From positions 1-46,649 of IMG/VR virus record IMGVR_UViG_3300037488_001759: a DNA stretch of 46,649 bases. The stretch is one strand, 5' to 3'. The notes beneath the pieces are model-generated. The model saw only the letters and a list, made by a program, of their open reading frames with translations, had not been told where the DNA came from and made no database searches. Made by a program: the position numbers and the translations under genes. Numbering within the stretch: position 1 is the first letter of the stretch; every line of letters begins with the position of its first letter. The DNA is from a virus. Of the stretch, positions 29,743 to 37,139 are shown piece by piece.

Positions 29743-30597
29743 ATGTTGTCAGTAATTATCGGAAGATTTCAAACGCCACATTTGCACGAAGGCCATCAAG
29801 AACTTATTAGAGCAGCTAACAATTTTTCGAAAAATGTTTTAGTTTTAATCGGATGCACGGCTGCTATCGGGACAGATAAAAACCCGCTAGACTTTGAAAC
29901 AAGGAAAAAGATTTTTGAAAATAAAATGCTTTGCGAAATTAAGCCATTACATGATATGGTTTCAGATTCTGATTGGTCGGATCAAATTGACAAAATTATC
30001 GATGATCTAGGTTTTAAGGAAGCAACTATTTTTGGCGGCAAAGATAATTCGATTAAAGGTTATTATGACGGCAAACATAGAATAAAAATAATCAATGATA
30101 TTGGAATACATTCAGCTACTGCCTTAAGAAAAGCAATCGGCATGTCTAATCCCAAATCATCAGAAGATTTTAGAGCTGGAATTATTTATGCAGCAGAGAA
30201 TCGCTATCCGATTGTTTATTCAACAGTCGATGTAATTGTTAAAAATGATAATAAATATTTAGTCGGTAAAAAAGGTGATAAATATTGCTTTGTTGGTGGT
30301 TTTGTTGATCCGTCAGACAATACTTTACAAGCGGCGGCAATTCGCGAATTAAAAGAAGAAACTGGAATTACTGATTTTGGAGATATTGATTATTGCGGAT
30401 CGATTAAAATTGATGATGTTCGATACAAAGAAACAAAAGACTCAATTATGACTCACTGTTTTTTAGTAAGAAACGCAAGAGATTTGGAGAATGAAATTCA
30501 AGACAAAGAGTTTAAAGATTTTGTTTGGGCAACTAGAGAAGAACTTGAAGAATTGTTACACAATTTTCACAAACCTTTATTAACTTTTATTTCTTAA
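29743..30597 (+). CDS. nadM: Bifunctional NMN adenylyltransferase/Nudix hydrolase
   Basis: Residues 1-~150 form a nucleotidylyltransferase domain: GRFQTPHLHEGH (7-18, with the HxGH signature HEGH at 15-18), FGGKDNS, and the late motif HSATALR at 123-129. It makes NAD+ from NMN and ATP. Residues ~160-284 form a Nudix domain with GGFVDPSD and RELKEETGI at 201-209. The Glu cluster is intact, but the first Glu of the box is replaced by Asp and spacing is one residue longer. The order matches NadM-type bifunctional enzymes. It pairs with the NAMPT gene four bases downstream. Confidence 0.85.
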   Translation: MLSVIIGRFQTPHLHEGHQELIRAANNFSKNVLVLIGCTAAIGTDKNPLDFETRKKIFENKMLCEIKPLHDMVSDSDWSDQIDKIIDDLGFKEATIFGGKDNSIKGYYDGKHRIKIINDIGIHSATALRKAIGMSNPKSSEDFRAGIIYAAENRYPIVYSTVDVIVKNDNKYLVGKKGDKYCFVGGFVDPSDNTLQAAAIRELKEETGITDFGDIDYCGSIKIDDVRYKETKDSIMTHCFLVRNARDLENEIQDKEFKDFVWATREELEELLHNFHKPLLTFIS

Positions 30598-30600
30598 TTT

Positions 30601-31878
30601 ATGAAAAACTTAATTAACCTTTCGGACAGCTACAAATTTTCTCATTTTAACCAATACCCAAAAGGCACTGAAATCATCCATTCTTACCTTGCGCCGCGTG
30701 GTGGTGAATATGAGAAGGTTGTTATGCACGGATTGCCTTATATTTTAAAAGAATATTTATCTAAACCAAATCTTTGGGCGAATACAGTTTCTGAATCAGA
30801 ACAATTAGCAAAAGCTCACGGCGTTCCTTTTAATAGGGAAGGTTGGGAATATGTTGAAAAACTTCGTTACTTACCAATTGAAATCAAAGCTCTTCCCGAA
30901 GGCACTATTGTTGGCAATAAAGAACCTCTCCTAACCATAGAAAATACTGATCCAAATTGCGCTTGGCTTGTAGGCTATCTTGAAACTCTTTTGCTAAAAA
31001 TTTGGTACCCAGTAACTGTCGCAAGCAAATCTTACCATGTGCGCCAGATACTTGAAAGATTTTGGAAACCGACTGGAAGTATTGCTGGCGTAGATTTTGC
31101 TTACCATAACTTTGGCGATCGCGGATCATCAAGCGTTGAATCAGCAGCAATTGGCGGCGTAGCTCACTTAACTCAATTTAAAGGAACAGATAATTTTAAT
31201 GCTCTAACACTGTCAAATGAATATTACGACGGAAAATACCAAGGGTATTCAATTCCAGCTTCTGAACATTCAACAGTGACATCTTGGGGCCAAGAAAACG
31301 AATTTGAAATGATCAAGGCTTATCTTAAATCTTATAAAAATTCGTCATTTGGACTTATTGCTTGTGTTTTAGATTCTTACAATATTTGGAAAGCTACTGA
31401 TTTTGTAACTAGTGGCGAAATGAAAGCAAAAATTGAATCTGCTGATTATCCAATTTTTGTAATCCGCCCTGACTCTGGCGTTCCTGAAGTTGTCATCGAA
31501 AAAATTTTAGGGATTATGGCTAATAATGAAGTGGCTTACGAAATTAATCTAAACAATAACAAGAAAGTTTTTAAAAAATACCGCATTATTTGGGGAGATG
31601 GAATCACACCTCAAACAATTGCAAAAATCTTAACCCTCGGCAATTCTCTTGGTTACTCACCAGAAAACTTTGCTTTTGGTTCGGGTGGCGATTTAATGCA
31701 AAACGTAAATCGCGATACTTGTAAATTTGCAATGAAATGTAGCGCTATTAAAGTAAATGGCGAGTGGCGTGATGTTTATAAAGATCCAATCACCGACCAA
31801 GGAAAAGCTTCAATTCGAGGAAAAGTTGAAGATTCAAGATTTGTCACCGTGTTTAAGAACGGCGAGATTTTAATTTAA
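30601..31878 (+). CDS. nadV: Nicotinamide phosphoribosyltransferase (NAMPT/NadV)
   Basis: This 425-residue protein begins with LSDSYKFSHFNQYPKGTEII and contains FAYHNFGDRGSSSVESAAIG at ~166-185. The active-site segment SIPASEHST has the catalytic His at 223. VLDSYNIWKA, FVIRPDSGVP, IIWGDGI and AFGSGGDLMQ follow. These are all hallmarks of NAMPT. It makes NMN from nicotinamide and PRPP. With the preceding NMN adenylyltransferase it completes a two-step route from nicotinamide to NAD+, the pathway described in phages as NARP2. The C-terminus is slightly shorter than in animal NAMPT. Confidence 0.92.
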   Translation: MKNLINLSDSYKFSHFNQYPKGTEIIHSYLAPRGGEYEKVVMHGLPYILKEYLSKPNLWANTVSESEQLAKAHGVPFNREGWEYVEKLRYLPIEIKALPEGTIVGNKEPLLTIENTDPNCAWLVGYLETLLLKIWYPVTVASKSYHVRQILERFWKPTGSIAGVDFAYHNFGDRGSSSVESAAIGGVAHLTQFKGTDNFNALTLSNEYYDGKYQGYSIPASEHSTVTSWGQENEFEMIKAYLKSYKNSSFGLIACVLDSYNIWKATDFVTSGEMKAKIESADYPIFVIRPDSGVPEVVIEKILGIMANNEVAYEINLNNNKKVFKKYRIIWGDGITPQTIAKILTLGNSLGYSPENFAFGSGGDLMQNVNRDTCKFAMKCSAIKVNGEWRDVYKDPITDQGKASIRGKVEDSRFVTVFKNGEILI

Positions 31879-31890
31879 CAAAGGAGTAAA

Positions 31891-32337
31891 ATGTCAGTAA
31901 ATAAATTTATCGGAATTGGTAACGTAGGAAAAGATCCTGAAATCAGGTCAACCCAAGACGGCAAAATGATTGCTAGTTTTTCAATTGGTATTTCAGAGTC
32001 ATGGAAGGACAAAAGCACTGGCGAGCGTAAAAGCAAAACAGAGTGGGTAAATATTTCAGCTTTTGGCAACATTGTCTCTGTGATTGAAAACTATGTGAAA
32101 AAGGGTTCAAAAGTTTACGTAGAAGGCTCTCTGCAAACGACTAAGTACGTAGACAAGCAAGGCGTAGAAAAATCTCAAACCAAAGTAATTTTGCAGGGGT
32201 TTAATTCAACTTTGCAATTGCTTGATGGTAAAAAGGATGCTGAAGGTATTTCTCAGCATTCAGTTGATAAAGGTAACGGTTATGCGCCGCAATCAAATTA
32301 TGCTGAAGAAGAGAACGACGACTCGATACCTTTTTAA
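31891..32337 (+). CDS. ssb: Single-stranded DNA-binding protein
   Basis: This 148-residue protein has an OB-fold: MSVNKFIGIGNVGKDPEIRS, SFSIGISESWKDKSTGE, TEWVNISAFGNI and KKGSKVYVEGSLQT. A disordered linker and the acidic tip DDSIPF follow. The tip recruits replication and repair partners. Its length is usual for a bacterial-type SSB. A strong AAAGGAG site precedes it. It protects single strands during replication and recombination with the neighbouring genes. Confidence 0.92.
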   Translation: MSVNKFIGIGNVGKDPEIRSTQDGKMIASFSIGISESWKDKSTGERKSKTEWVNISAFGNIVSVIENYVKKGSKVYVEGSLQTTKYVDKQGVEKSQTKVILQGFNSTLQLLDGKKDAEGISQHSVDKGNGYAPQSNYAEEENDDSIPF

Positions 32338-32470
32338 AACGGTATTCATCATTAACAGATAAAGCCTAGGGCCTGTAGGTTTCAAGAGCATAAACCCTTG
32401 GATTAACCCTAAGATTGAGATGAATCTAAGGGTTTTCCTTGGGGTTAATCACGGAAAAAATTAAAATAAA
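32338..32470 (+). terminator. Post-ssb spacer with two exclusive hairpins
   Basis: AACCCTAAGAT (32405-32415) can pair with ATCTAAGGGTT (32424-32434), with one mismatch, and is followed by a U-rich TTTTCCTT. Alternatively GATTAACCC (32401-32409) pairs perfectly with GGGTTAATC (32442-32450). The two share bases 32405-32409 and exclude each other. This could be an attenuating terminator between ssb and the downstream genes. Nothing else is visible in this spacer. Confidence 0.4.
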
Positions 32471-32632
32471 ATGACATTAGATCAAGCAATTGAACAAATA
32501 GAGGCCGCAATAGTGGCCGTTAGAAATAGAGAGGACGTGGGGTTTTTTGATGGTAAGAAAAATATTGAGGAAATGCTCATGGATATTGAGTACCGCCTTA
32601 ATCGACCAGATAAGACCGAGAGAATAGCGTGA
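32471..32632 (+). CDS. Small hypothetical protein (53 aa)
   Basis: The ORF encodes MTLDQAIEQIEAAIVAVRN, then a helical, charged peptide ending in RPDKTERIA. Its stop overlaps the GTG start of the ImmA-type gene (GTGA), which supports translation. There is no strong ribosome-binding site. Function unknown. Confidence 0.45.
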   Translation: MTLDQAIEQIEAAIVAVRNREDVGFFDGKKNIEEMLMDIEYRLNRPDKTERIA

Positions 32633-33129
32633 TTAATTCTGAAAAAGCCGAAATAAGCGCATTAGATTTATTGTCTAAATTCTCTTATAAAAAACCACCA
32701 GTTGATCCCGTTCAAATCTCAAGAGGACTTGGAATTGATGTTAGTTTTGTGACAATGCAAGATGAAGAAGATAGAAAAAATGTGTCTGGCTTCTTTGATG
32801 CCGAGAAAAACGCAATACTCGTCAACTCAGAACAGTCTGGTGCTAGGCGGGGATTTACTGTGGCTCATGAATTAGGTCATAAGATTCTTCATGCCGAATG
32901 GCTTAATCATTCAAATGAAATTCTTTATCGCTCTTCTTACGTCTCCCAGGATTGGAGAGAGCAAGAGGCAAATTTTTTTGCTGCCAATCTCTTGCTGCCA
33001 AAATTCATGATGGATGAGTATAAAGAAAAATATGGCTTGAATCACAAAGATTTGGATTTGTGGGCTGGAGTTTTTTGTGTTTCCAGAGAGTTTATGGCTA
33101 ATCGCTGGAGGTTTTTGTATGGAAAATAA
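32629..33129 (+). CDS. ImmA/IrrE-family metallopeptidase
   Basis: This 166-residue protein with a GTG start has GFFDAEKNAILVNSEQSGAR and then the zinc motif HELGH at 80-84. EQEANFFAANLLLP supplies the third ligand, Glu. ImmA-type peptidases cleave ImmR-type repressors, and IrrE cleaves DdrO. In most phages the peptidase sits next to its repressor; here no repressor is adjacent and the nearest HTH gene is 14.5 kb away. It is encoded by the replication/recombination operon, so a host regulator or toxin-system target is possible. Confidence 0.8.
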   Translation: MINSEKAEISALDLLSKFSYKKPPVDPVQISRGLGIDVSFVTMQDEEDRKNVSGFFDAEKNAILVNSEQSGARRGFTVAHELGHKILHAEWLNHSNEILYRSSYVSQDWREQEANFFAANLLLPKFMMDEYKEKYGLNHKDLDLWAGVFCVSREFMANRWRFLYGK

Positions 33130-33451
33130 TCTTTTAAAACCAGCTCCAGAATATCGCAATGGCTACAAAGACCCAAAGAGGATGGCAGACCTTCATAATC
33201 TGCCTTGCTCGCTTTGTTTTTTGAAAGGCTGGCAACAGAAAAGTAAAACTATCGCGCATCATAAAATTGGGTTAGGGCTTGGCAAGAAAGCTAGTGACCT
33301 TTTGACAATGAGCTTGTGCGATAATTGCCACACTAAAGGCCAGGACGCAATTCATCATCTTGGAAGAGTAGCTTGGGAAGAAAAGTTTAATGTTACCGAA
33401 GAGGATTTAATAACGATAACCAACAAAATGCTAGAAAATGCAACAGATTAA
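33119..33451 (+). CDS. HNH-like (Ref/DUF968-type) nuclease candidate
   Basis: The start at 33119 (MENNLLKPAPEYRNGYKDPK) overlaps the peptidase gene by 11 bases. The pattern is that of Ref-like HNH proteins: LPCSLC at ~29-34, IAHHKIGLGLGKKASDLL, then MSLCDNCHTKGQDAIH with WEEKF. Two CxxC pairs form a zinc site and the His pair is catalytic. Ref is a RecA-dependent nuclease of phage P1. RusA follows with a 14-base overlap, consistent with a DNA-processing operon. Confidence 0.65.
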   Translation: MENNLLKPAPEYRNGYKDPKRMADLHNLPCSLCFLKGWQQKSKTIAHHKIGLGLGKKASDLLTMSLCDNCHTKGQDAIHHLGRVAWEEKFNVTEEDLITITNKMLENATD

Positions 33452-33806
33452 AATCGAAAACATTATCAAGGTTTCTAGCAATAAAATCTATGCGAGCGCG
33501 CACTGGAGAGAAAGGAGTAAACTGAAGGAAAACTATTTATGGCTGACAAAATCTCCTTTTAAGAAACTAAAGCCAGTAAGTGGAAAGGTTGATTTAGATT
33601 TCCAATTTTTCTTTGCGTCTAGGGCTTTGGATAGCTCAAATCTTGGCTACATGGCAAAGATGATTGAGGATTGCTTAGTAACCTATGGAATTCTGCAGGA
33701 TGATTCGATTAAATACGTCGGCCAAATTTCTTTGGAATCCTTTAAGAGTAAAGAAAAAGACCAAGATTATTGCATTTTAACATTAAACGAAAAAACTATT
33801 TTATGA
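33438..33806 (+). CDS. rusA: RusA-family Holliday junction resolvase
   Basis: This 122-residue protein has the RusA core ALDSSNLGYMAKMIEDCL (63-80), with Asp65 and Asp78, and GILQDDSIKYVG (84-95), with Asp88 and Asp89. Substrate-binding Lys and Arg residues (HWRERSKLKENY) lie near the N-terminus. It would cleave four-way junctions before packaging. The first conserved acid is followed by SSN instead of the common ADN. The overlap with the HNH-like gene points to joint expression. Confidence 0.75.
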   Translation: MQQIKIENIIKVSSNKIYASAHWRERSKLKENYLWLTKSPFKKLKPVSGKVDLDFQFFFASRALDSSNLGYMAKMIEDCLVTYGILQDDSIKYVGQISLESFKSKEKDQDYCILTLNEKTIL

Positions 33807-33816
33807 AACAATTGCG

Positions 33817-33939
33817 ATGTCTCCTTTAAAACTAAACAAGCACAAAGAGTTTCCTAAATCAATCGGAGAGTCTTTGTCTGAGTTTTACCGAGTTGCTGCG
33901 GATATGAGAATGAAGAAAGAGAAAATCAAATTTAAATAA
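33817..33939 (+). CDS. 40-residue basic peptide
   Basis: The ORF encodes MSPLKLNKHKEFPKSIGESL, followed by FYRVAADMRMKKEKIKFK. The end is very basic. It sits between rusA and the next gene with short spacers. It could be a small nucleic-acid-binding peptide, but nothing proves it. Confidence 0.4.
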   Translation: MSPLKLNKHKEFPKSIGESLSEFYRVAADMRMKKEKIKFK

Positions 33940-33942
33940 AAT

Positions 33943-34275
33943 ATGACTAAACGCTTGTATTTTACAGACATAAACAAAGCTCTTTACATGATGAAAGAGT
34001 TTGAAGTCACATTTATTGTTGGAGACCAAGGGTATTATAATTATACAAATTACTTACCCCGTAGCGCTAAATATTATGTTGCATCTGAATCCGAATATCT
34101 TTTTGAAGCAAAAGAAGGAGATATCGGAATTCGAGCTGATAATGATCGGTTAGCAATAGCCGAGGCTACTAGTTTTGAAACTTTTGAAGAGCCTAATTTT
34201 GCTTATAGCTCAAGAAGATATTGGAAAGTTATCATGCGCGACAACAAGCTCTTTTTCCAACCCGAAACCGAATAA
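33943..34275 (+). CDS. Hypothetical protein (110 aa)
   Basis: This beta-rich protein (EFEVTFIVGDQGYYNYTNYL, then YYVASESEYLFEAKEGDI) is rich in Tyr and Phe. I do not recognise it. It precedes the repeat-rich, A/T-rich noncoding region. Confidence 0.45.
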   Translation: MTKRLYFTDINKALYMMKEFEVTFIVGDQGYYNYTNYLPRSAKYYVASESEYLFEAKEGDIGIRADNDRLAIAEATSFETFEEPNFAYSSRRYWKVIMRDNKLFFQPETE

Positions 34276-34280
34276 ATCTA

Positions 34281-34387
34281 TTTTATTAATATTTTACTAA
34301 TATTTTATTAATTATTTAATTTTGCGCGCCCTTGATTCTATTGGGCTCGCCTGTGTTTTACTAATTATTTACTAATAATTTATTAAT
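34281..34387. repeat. Six 11-bp-phased iterons around a GC hairpin
   Basis: The 10-bp motif (A/T)TTTA(C/T)TAAT starts at 34281, 34292 and 34303 and again at 34356, 34367 and 34378, always with 11-bp spacing. Between the triplets lies a hairpin of GCGCGCCC (34324-34331) and GGGCTCGC (34343-34350), with one mismatch. The surroundings are extremely A/T-rich. Helical phasing suggests cooperative protein binding. An origin of replication with an unwinding element, or an operator, are the likely options. Confidence 0.6.
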
Positions 34388-34398
34388 AAAAAAATGCG

Positions 34399-34430
34399 AA
34401 TAAAATGATAATAAAATGATAATAAAAGAT
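34399..34430 (+). repeat. 11-bp tandem repeat overlapping a start codon
   Basis: AATAAAATGAT occurs at 34399-34409 and 34410-34420, followed by AATAAAAGAT (34421-34430). The second copy supplies the ATG at 34416; the first supplies an upstream ATG reading M-I-I-K-stop, whose TGA overlaps the next ATG. Confidence 0.7.
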
Positions 34431-34709
34431 AAAGCTACGATTGAAAAGATAAAAAAGATTGCTTCTAAGGACATCTTGCTAGGTGGAATGGTGGCTATTC
34501 TTAGGCGCGCAAAGTTAACTCAAATGACTACCGTTGGCGGGTTTACTTACCAGGCGGAAAGATTAGGATTCAAAATGGAGTATTTAGACGCGCTTATCAA
34601 GAATTTTGCTAGGACCGGAGTAACTGACAAGGCTAAGAGTTTAAATCTTATCAGAGAAGAGCTATTGGGAGCTTTTAAACTTACTCAAAAAATTCAAGAT
34701 GGCTGTTAA
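34416..34709 (+). CDS. Last early gene, hypothetical protein (97 aa)
   Basis: This helical protein (IIKDKATIEKIKKIASKDIL, then GGFTYQAERLGFKMEYLDAL) has some resemblance to small DNA-binding helical domains, but no clear motif. Its 3' end overlaps the convergent late gene by 48 bases, so the two transcription units meet here without a visible terminator. Its position beside the iteron region makes an origin-related role conceivable. Confidence 0.45.
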   Translation: MIIKDKATIEKIKKIASKDILLGGMVAILRRAKLTQMTTVGGFTYQAERLGFKMEYLDALIKNFARTGVTDKAKSLNLIREELLGAFKLTQKIQDGC

Positions 34710-35078
34710 GATTGGGTTCCAGACGTTAAGCATTTTAAGAAGTAGAATTGCAACAAAGATGAAAGCAAAGGCAACCCAGGAATCAACCACAAACATTGCG
34801 ATGCGGTAGATTACATCGATGCCCGTGCGGAAGAATTGAGCAAAGATAACAACAACAAGCAAAATAAAAGCCCACCAGGTTTTTGAAAGACCGAGCCTGT
34901 CCCAGTTTGTAGAGGGATCTGGTGCGTTTTTAAGGGCTTCCTCGGCACTTTCTTGGTTCAACAAGAACTTGAGTGGGTTCGGAATTTTAATTGCTCCCAC
35001 GGCCTTCTTAAATAGAGCTTCTAGCTTAAGGGTGATGGTATCTAACAAGCTGTTTACTTGTTTTGGATCTACTGTCAT
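34662..35078 (-). CDS. Two-helix membrane protein, holin candidate (138 aa)
   Basis: Residues ~68-92 (TWWAFILLVVVIFAQFF) and ~98-118 (VVDSWVAFAFIFVAILLLKM) are probable membrane helices. They are preceded by a soluble N-terminal domain with a helical segment and APDPSTNWDRLGLS. It is the last gene of the late unit and directly follows the endopeptidase (4-base overlap), so a holin role is plausible. Other small membrane genes in this cluster are competing candidates. Confidence 0.45.
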   Translation of the reverse strand: MTVDPKQVNSLLDTITLKLEALFKKAVGAIKIPNPLKFLLNQESAEEALKNAPDPSTNWDRLGLSKTWWAFILLVVVIFAQFFRTGIDVIYRIAMFVVDSWVAFAFIFVAILLLKMLNVWNPILTAILNFLSKFKSSQ

Positions 35079-35548
35079 ATTTTCATTATTTCGTTAGTTA
35101 CTTTCCATACTCCGTTAAGCAGTTCAGCACTGCCAAATTTATTGCGATTGTCAGAGTCGTGCATTGCTGTTTGCATATGAACGCAACTTCTTTCTACAAA
35201 GCACTTGTCTACGTTTACGCCAGAGGCTTTGATTGCCATCACAGCTTCAACTGGGGTCATGCCCTGGATGTTAAAATCACAAGCTAAGAATTGGAGATGC
35301 CAACTATTAAGAGAGCCTTTGACGGCTGCGTTTAGCTCTCTACTGCGAAAAGCACTGGTGATTGAAAAGGGTTCCGCGATTGCGTCACGAAGCTCTTGCA
35401 TTTTGTCAGCAAGTCTTACGCCGGCGGTAAGTTGGTTAAGGTCTGGAATATTATTTATTCCCAACCTTGAGGCAGTAATTGAGCTTAAAAACTCTTCAGG
35501 AGTAAAATTCTTTCGGCGAAGGTTCTCTTTAGTTACGATTGAGGACAT
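35075..35548 (-). CDS. M15-type peptidase, probable endolysin
   Basis: This 157-residue protein has FTPEEFLSSITASRLGINN at ~15-33. The peptidase core is ITSAFRSRELNAAVKGS (63-79), then SWHLQFLACDFNI, with zinc ligands His84 and Asp91, and SCVHMQT with His124. This matches the peptidase M15 (D-Ala-D-Ala carboxypeptidase-like, M15_3) family used as phage endolysins that cut peptidoglycan peptides. No signal peptide is present, so release depends on a holin. It lies between spanin and holin candidates. Confidence 0.8.
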   Translation of the reverse strand: MSSIVTKENLRRKNFTPEEFLSSITASRLGINNIPDLNQLTAGVRLADKMQELRDAIAEPFSITSAFRSRELNAAVKGSLNSWHLQFLACDFNIQGMTPVEAVMAIKASGVNVDKCFVERSCVHMQTAMHDSDNRNKFGSAELLNGVWKVTNEIMKI

Positions 35549-35778
35549 TCTTTTCTCCTGATGTCTTTGTAGTTACGAAGGGAGCTGATGAATTGGTAAT
35601 CAAACTCTTCTTGGTGTTTGTTTAGCGATGCTTTGTCGTTTTCAGAAATCATAATATCTGGAAATAAGAGGCAGCCAGAAGATGCATATTTCACTTCACG
35701 GCTACAACTTGAACTATAAGCCAGCAATAAGATCAGACTTGGAAAGTTTAGAGTTTTTAACTTTAATTTCCTCGGCAT
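35533..35778 (-). CDS. Rz1: Outer spanin, Rz1-like lipoprotein
   Basis: This 81-residue protein has a hydrophobic N-terminus (NFPSLILLLAYSSSC) ending in Cys25 as likely lipidation site, then SREVKY. The mature part has a HQEEFDYQFISSLRNYK helix and a terminal Cys. Its start lies inside the Rz-like gene in another frame (overlap 35714-35778), the classic Rz/Rz1 arrangement. It would sit in the outer membrane and pair with the inner spanin to fuse envelopes at lysis. The lipobox itself is not ideal. Confidence 0.6.
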   Translation of the reverse strand: MPRKLKLKTLNFPSLILLLAYSSSCSREVKYASSGCLLFPDIMISENDKASLNKHQEEFDYQFISSLRNYKDIRRKECPQS

Positions 35779-35914
35779 TTTTTACGGATTTAATTAAAGA
35801 ATTGTTTGATTTGTTTTCTTCTTGCAACGCTTCATTTTTCTTTTTTAAAGAAGAGGCAAAGATTGCTAGGACGGACGAGGCTACAAAAAAAAAGATGTTA
35901 AGAATTTTAAACAT
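35714..35914 (-). CDS. Rz: Inner spanin, Rz-like
   Basis: This 66-residue protein has an N-terminal membrane helix (ILNIFFFVASSVLAIFASSL, 4-23), then a coiled coil (KKKNEALQEENKSNNSLIKS). That is the design of i-spanins, though shorter than lambda Rz. The overlap with the Rz1-like lipoprotein in another frame strengthens the call and indicates a host with an outer membrane. Confidence 0.6.
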   Translation of the reverse strand: MFKILNIFFFVASSVLAIFASSLKKKNEALQEENKSNNSLIKSVKNAEEIKVKNSKLSKSDLIAGL

Positions 35915-36143
35915 TTTTACTTCTAAAGAATTTGTCGAAGATTGTCCCGGTTAGAACAGCTATTCCTCCCCAAATCAAAGTGTCAAGGGAGTTATCGACA
36001 TTCTCATAATTAGAAATCTCGCGGAAAATAGCAATGGCCATTAAAGCGTTTTTGCCCAAGATGCCGTTTAGAAGCATAATTGAGCCGCTTATCCGCTTAA
36101 GGCTTGGTTTACCTTTTTCTTCAAGGAAAATGTCTAAAATCAT
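35907..36143 (-). CDS. Small membrane protein in lysis cluster (78 aa)
   Basis: Two hydrophobic segments (IMLLNGILGKNALMAIAIF and LIWGGIAVLTGTIFDKFF) flank an acidic loop (REISNYENVDNSLD). It has short overlaps with both neighbours. It could be a holin or antiholin; the family is not recognised with certainty. Confidence 0.5.
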   Translation of the reverse strand: MILDIFLEEKGKPSLKRISGSIMLLNGILGKNALMAIAIFREISNYENVDNSLDTLIWGGIAVLTGTIFDKFFRSKNV

Positions 36144-36478
36144 TTTTTTACCTTAACAGATAATTTATCTTTTTCTTCTAACTTTTTTAATTCTTCAAGA
36201 ACAAGTAACATTACGCCGTCTTGGGATTCTCTTTTACCGTGCGTAGCTTGTTGAATCTTGCTGACTTTTTTGTCAAGATCTTCAAATTTATTATCAATTT
36301 CAGATTTTAAATCATTAATTTTAGTGGTTTGTAATTTGTCGATTCTTTCCCAAAAAGAACTAATTTCGCGTACGGAAACCCAACTGATAAATTTTACCGC
36401 TAAAACTCCTAGAAATACAATCCCCGCCCATAGCCCTGCAGACAAATCATTCCAGGTAATAAATTCATTCTTTTCCAT
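36140..36478 (-). CDS. Membrane-anchored coiled-coil protein (112 aa)
   Basis: An N-terminal membrane helix (LSAGLWAGIVFLGVLAVKFI) is followed by a long coiled coil (KINDLKSEIDNKFEDLDKKV). This topology resembles small phage holin-associated or i-spanin-like proteins. It overlaps the next gene by 4 bases. A lysis or membrane-modification role is inferred from position only. Confidence 0.5.
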   Translation of the reverse strand: MEKNEFITWNDLSAGLWAGIVFLGVLAVKFISWVSVREISSFWERIDKLQTTKINDLKSEIDNKFEDLDKKVSKIQQATHGKRESQDGVMLLVLEELKKLEEKDKLSVKVKK

Positions 36479-37135
36479 CTAAGCCTTAATTAAATATGCG
36501 AGGCTGCCCCAAAGGATAAAGCCCCAGAAATATTCCCCGACCTGCCAACCATTGCCCCTAACCATTCCAGGGATTCTTTGGCAAATCTCCATTGCCAGAA
36601 GATAGGCCGAACCCATTAAAAGACCTACAGGGAAAATAAGAAATGATTTTCCACTTATTGGAATAAGGAAGAGCGCAATCATAAATAAACTAATTATCAA
36701 CAAACTAGTCCACATTAAGCCGCGAAAGGATAAGGCAAAAAATCCAGCTAAAACAGGCCGATCAGAAAGCGCGAAGAATATGCCGTCGGCAATTATTGCG
36801 TCTTTTCTATTCTTATCAACAGTGCCGTCGATCATCGCGTTGATGTAATTGCCCCAGCCCATACACGACCCTGCAAGCATTGCGACAGAAAGCAAAAGGA
36901 AGCAATCGATTCTTTGTGAAGTAGTTACTGGCGAAATAATTAAGGTAAAGACTAAGGCAAAAACAAGATGATGAATGTGCTTGCCGAAAAACTTAAATTT
37001 ATTTTCTGCCCGTTGTTCGGCTTCCACAAAGGGTAAGTGGTAAAGTCTTACTAAGCGCTTAGCATAGAGCGCGGCCAAAAGACCGCCTCTAATCTTATTC
37101 ATTAACGCACCTAGTAAAGCAATGGACAGAACCAT
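36479..37135 (-). CDS. Polytopic membrane protein (218 aa)
   Basis: There are about five or six membrane helices, including LVFALVFTLIISPV, FLLLSVAMLAGSCMGW, LMWTSLLIISLFMIALFLIP and FLIFPVGLLMGSAYLLAM. The conserved-looking end is GWQVGEYFWGFILWG. Similar multi-pass proteins of unknown role occur beside tail genes in many phages. Its place among virion and lysis genes on the late transcript does not reveal the function. Confidence 0.55.
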   Translation of the reverse strand: MVLSIALLGALMNKIRGGLLAALYAKRLVRLYHLPFVEAEQRAENKFKFFGKHIHHLVFALVFTLIISPVTTSQRIDCFLLLSVAMLAGSCMGWGNYINAMIDGTVDKNRKDAIIADGIFFALSDRPVLAGFFALSFRGLMWTSLLIISLFMIALFLIPISGKSFLIFPVGLLMGSAYLLAMEICQRIPGMVRGNGWQVGEYFWGFILWGSLAYLIKA

Positions 37136-37139
37136 AAAT

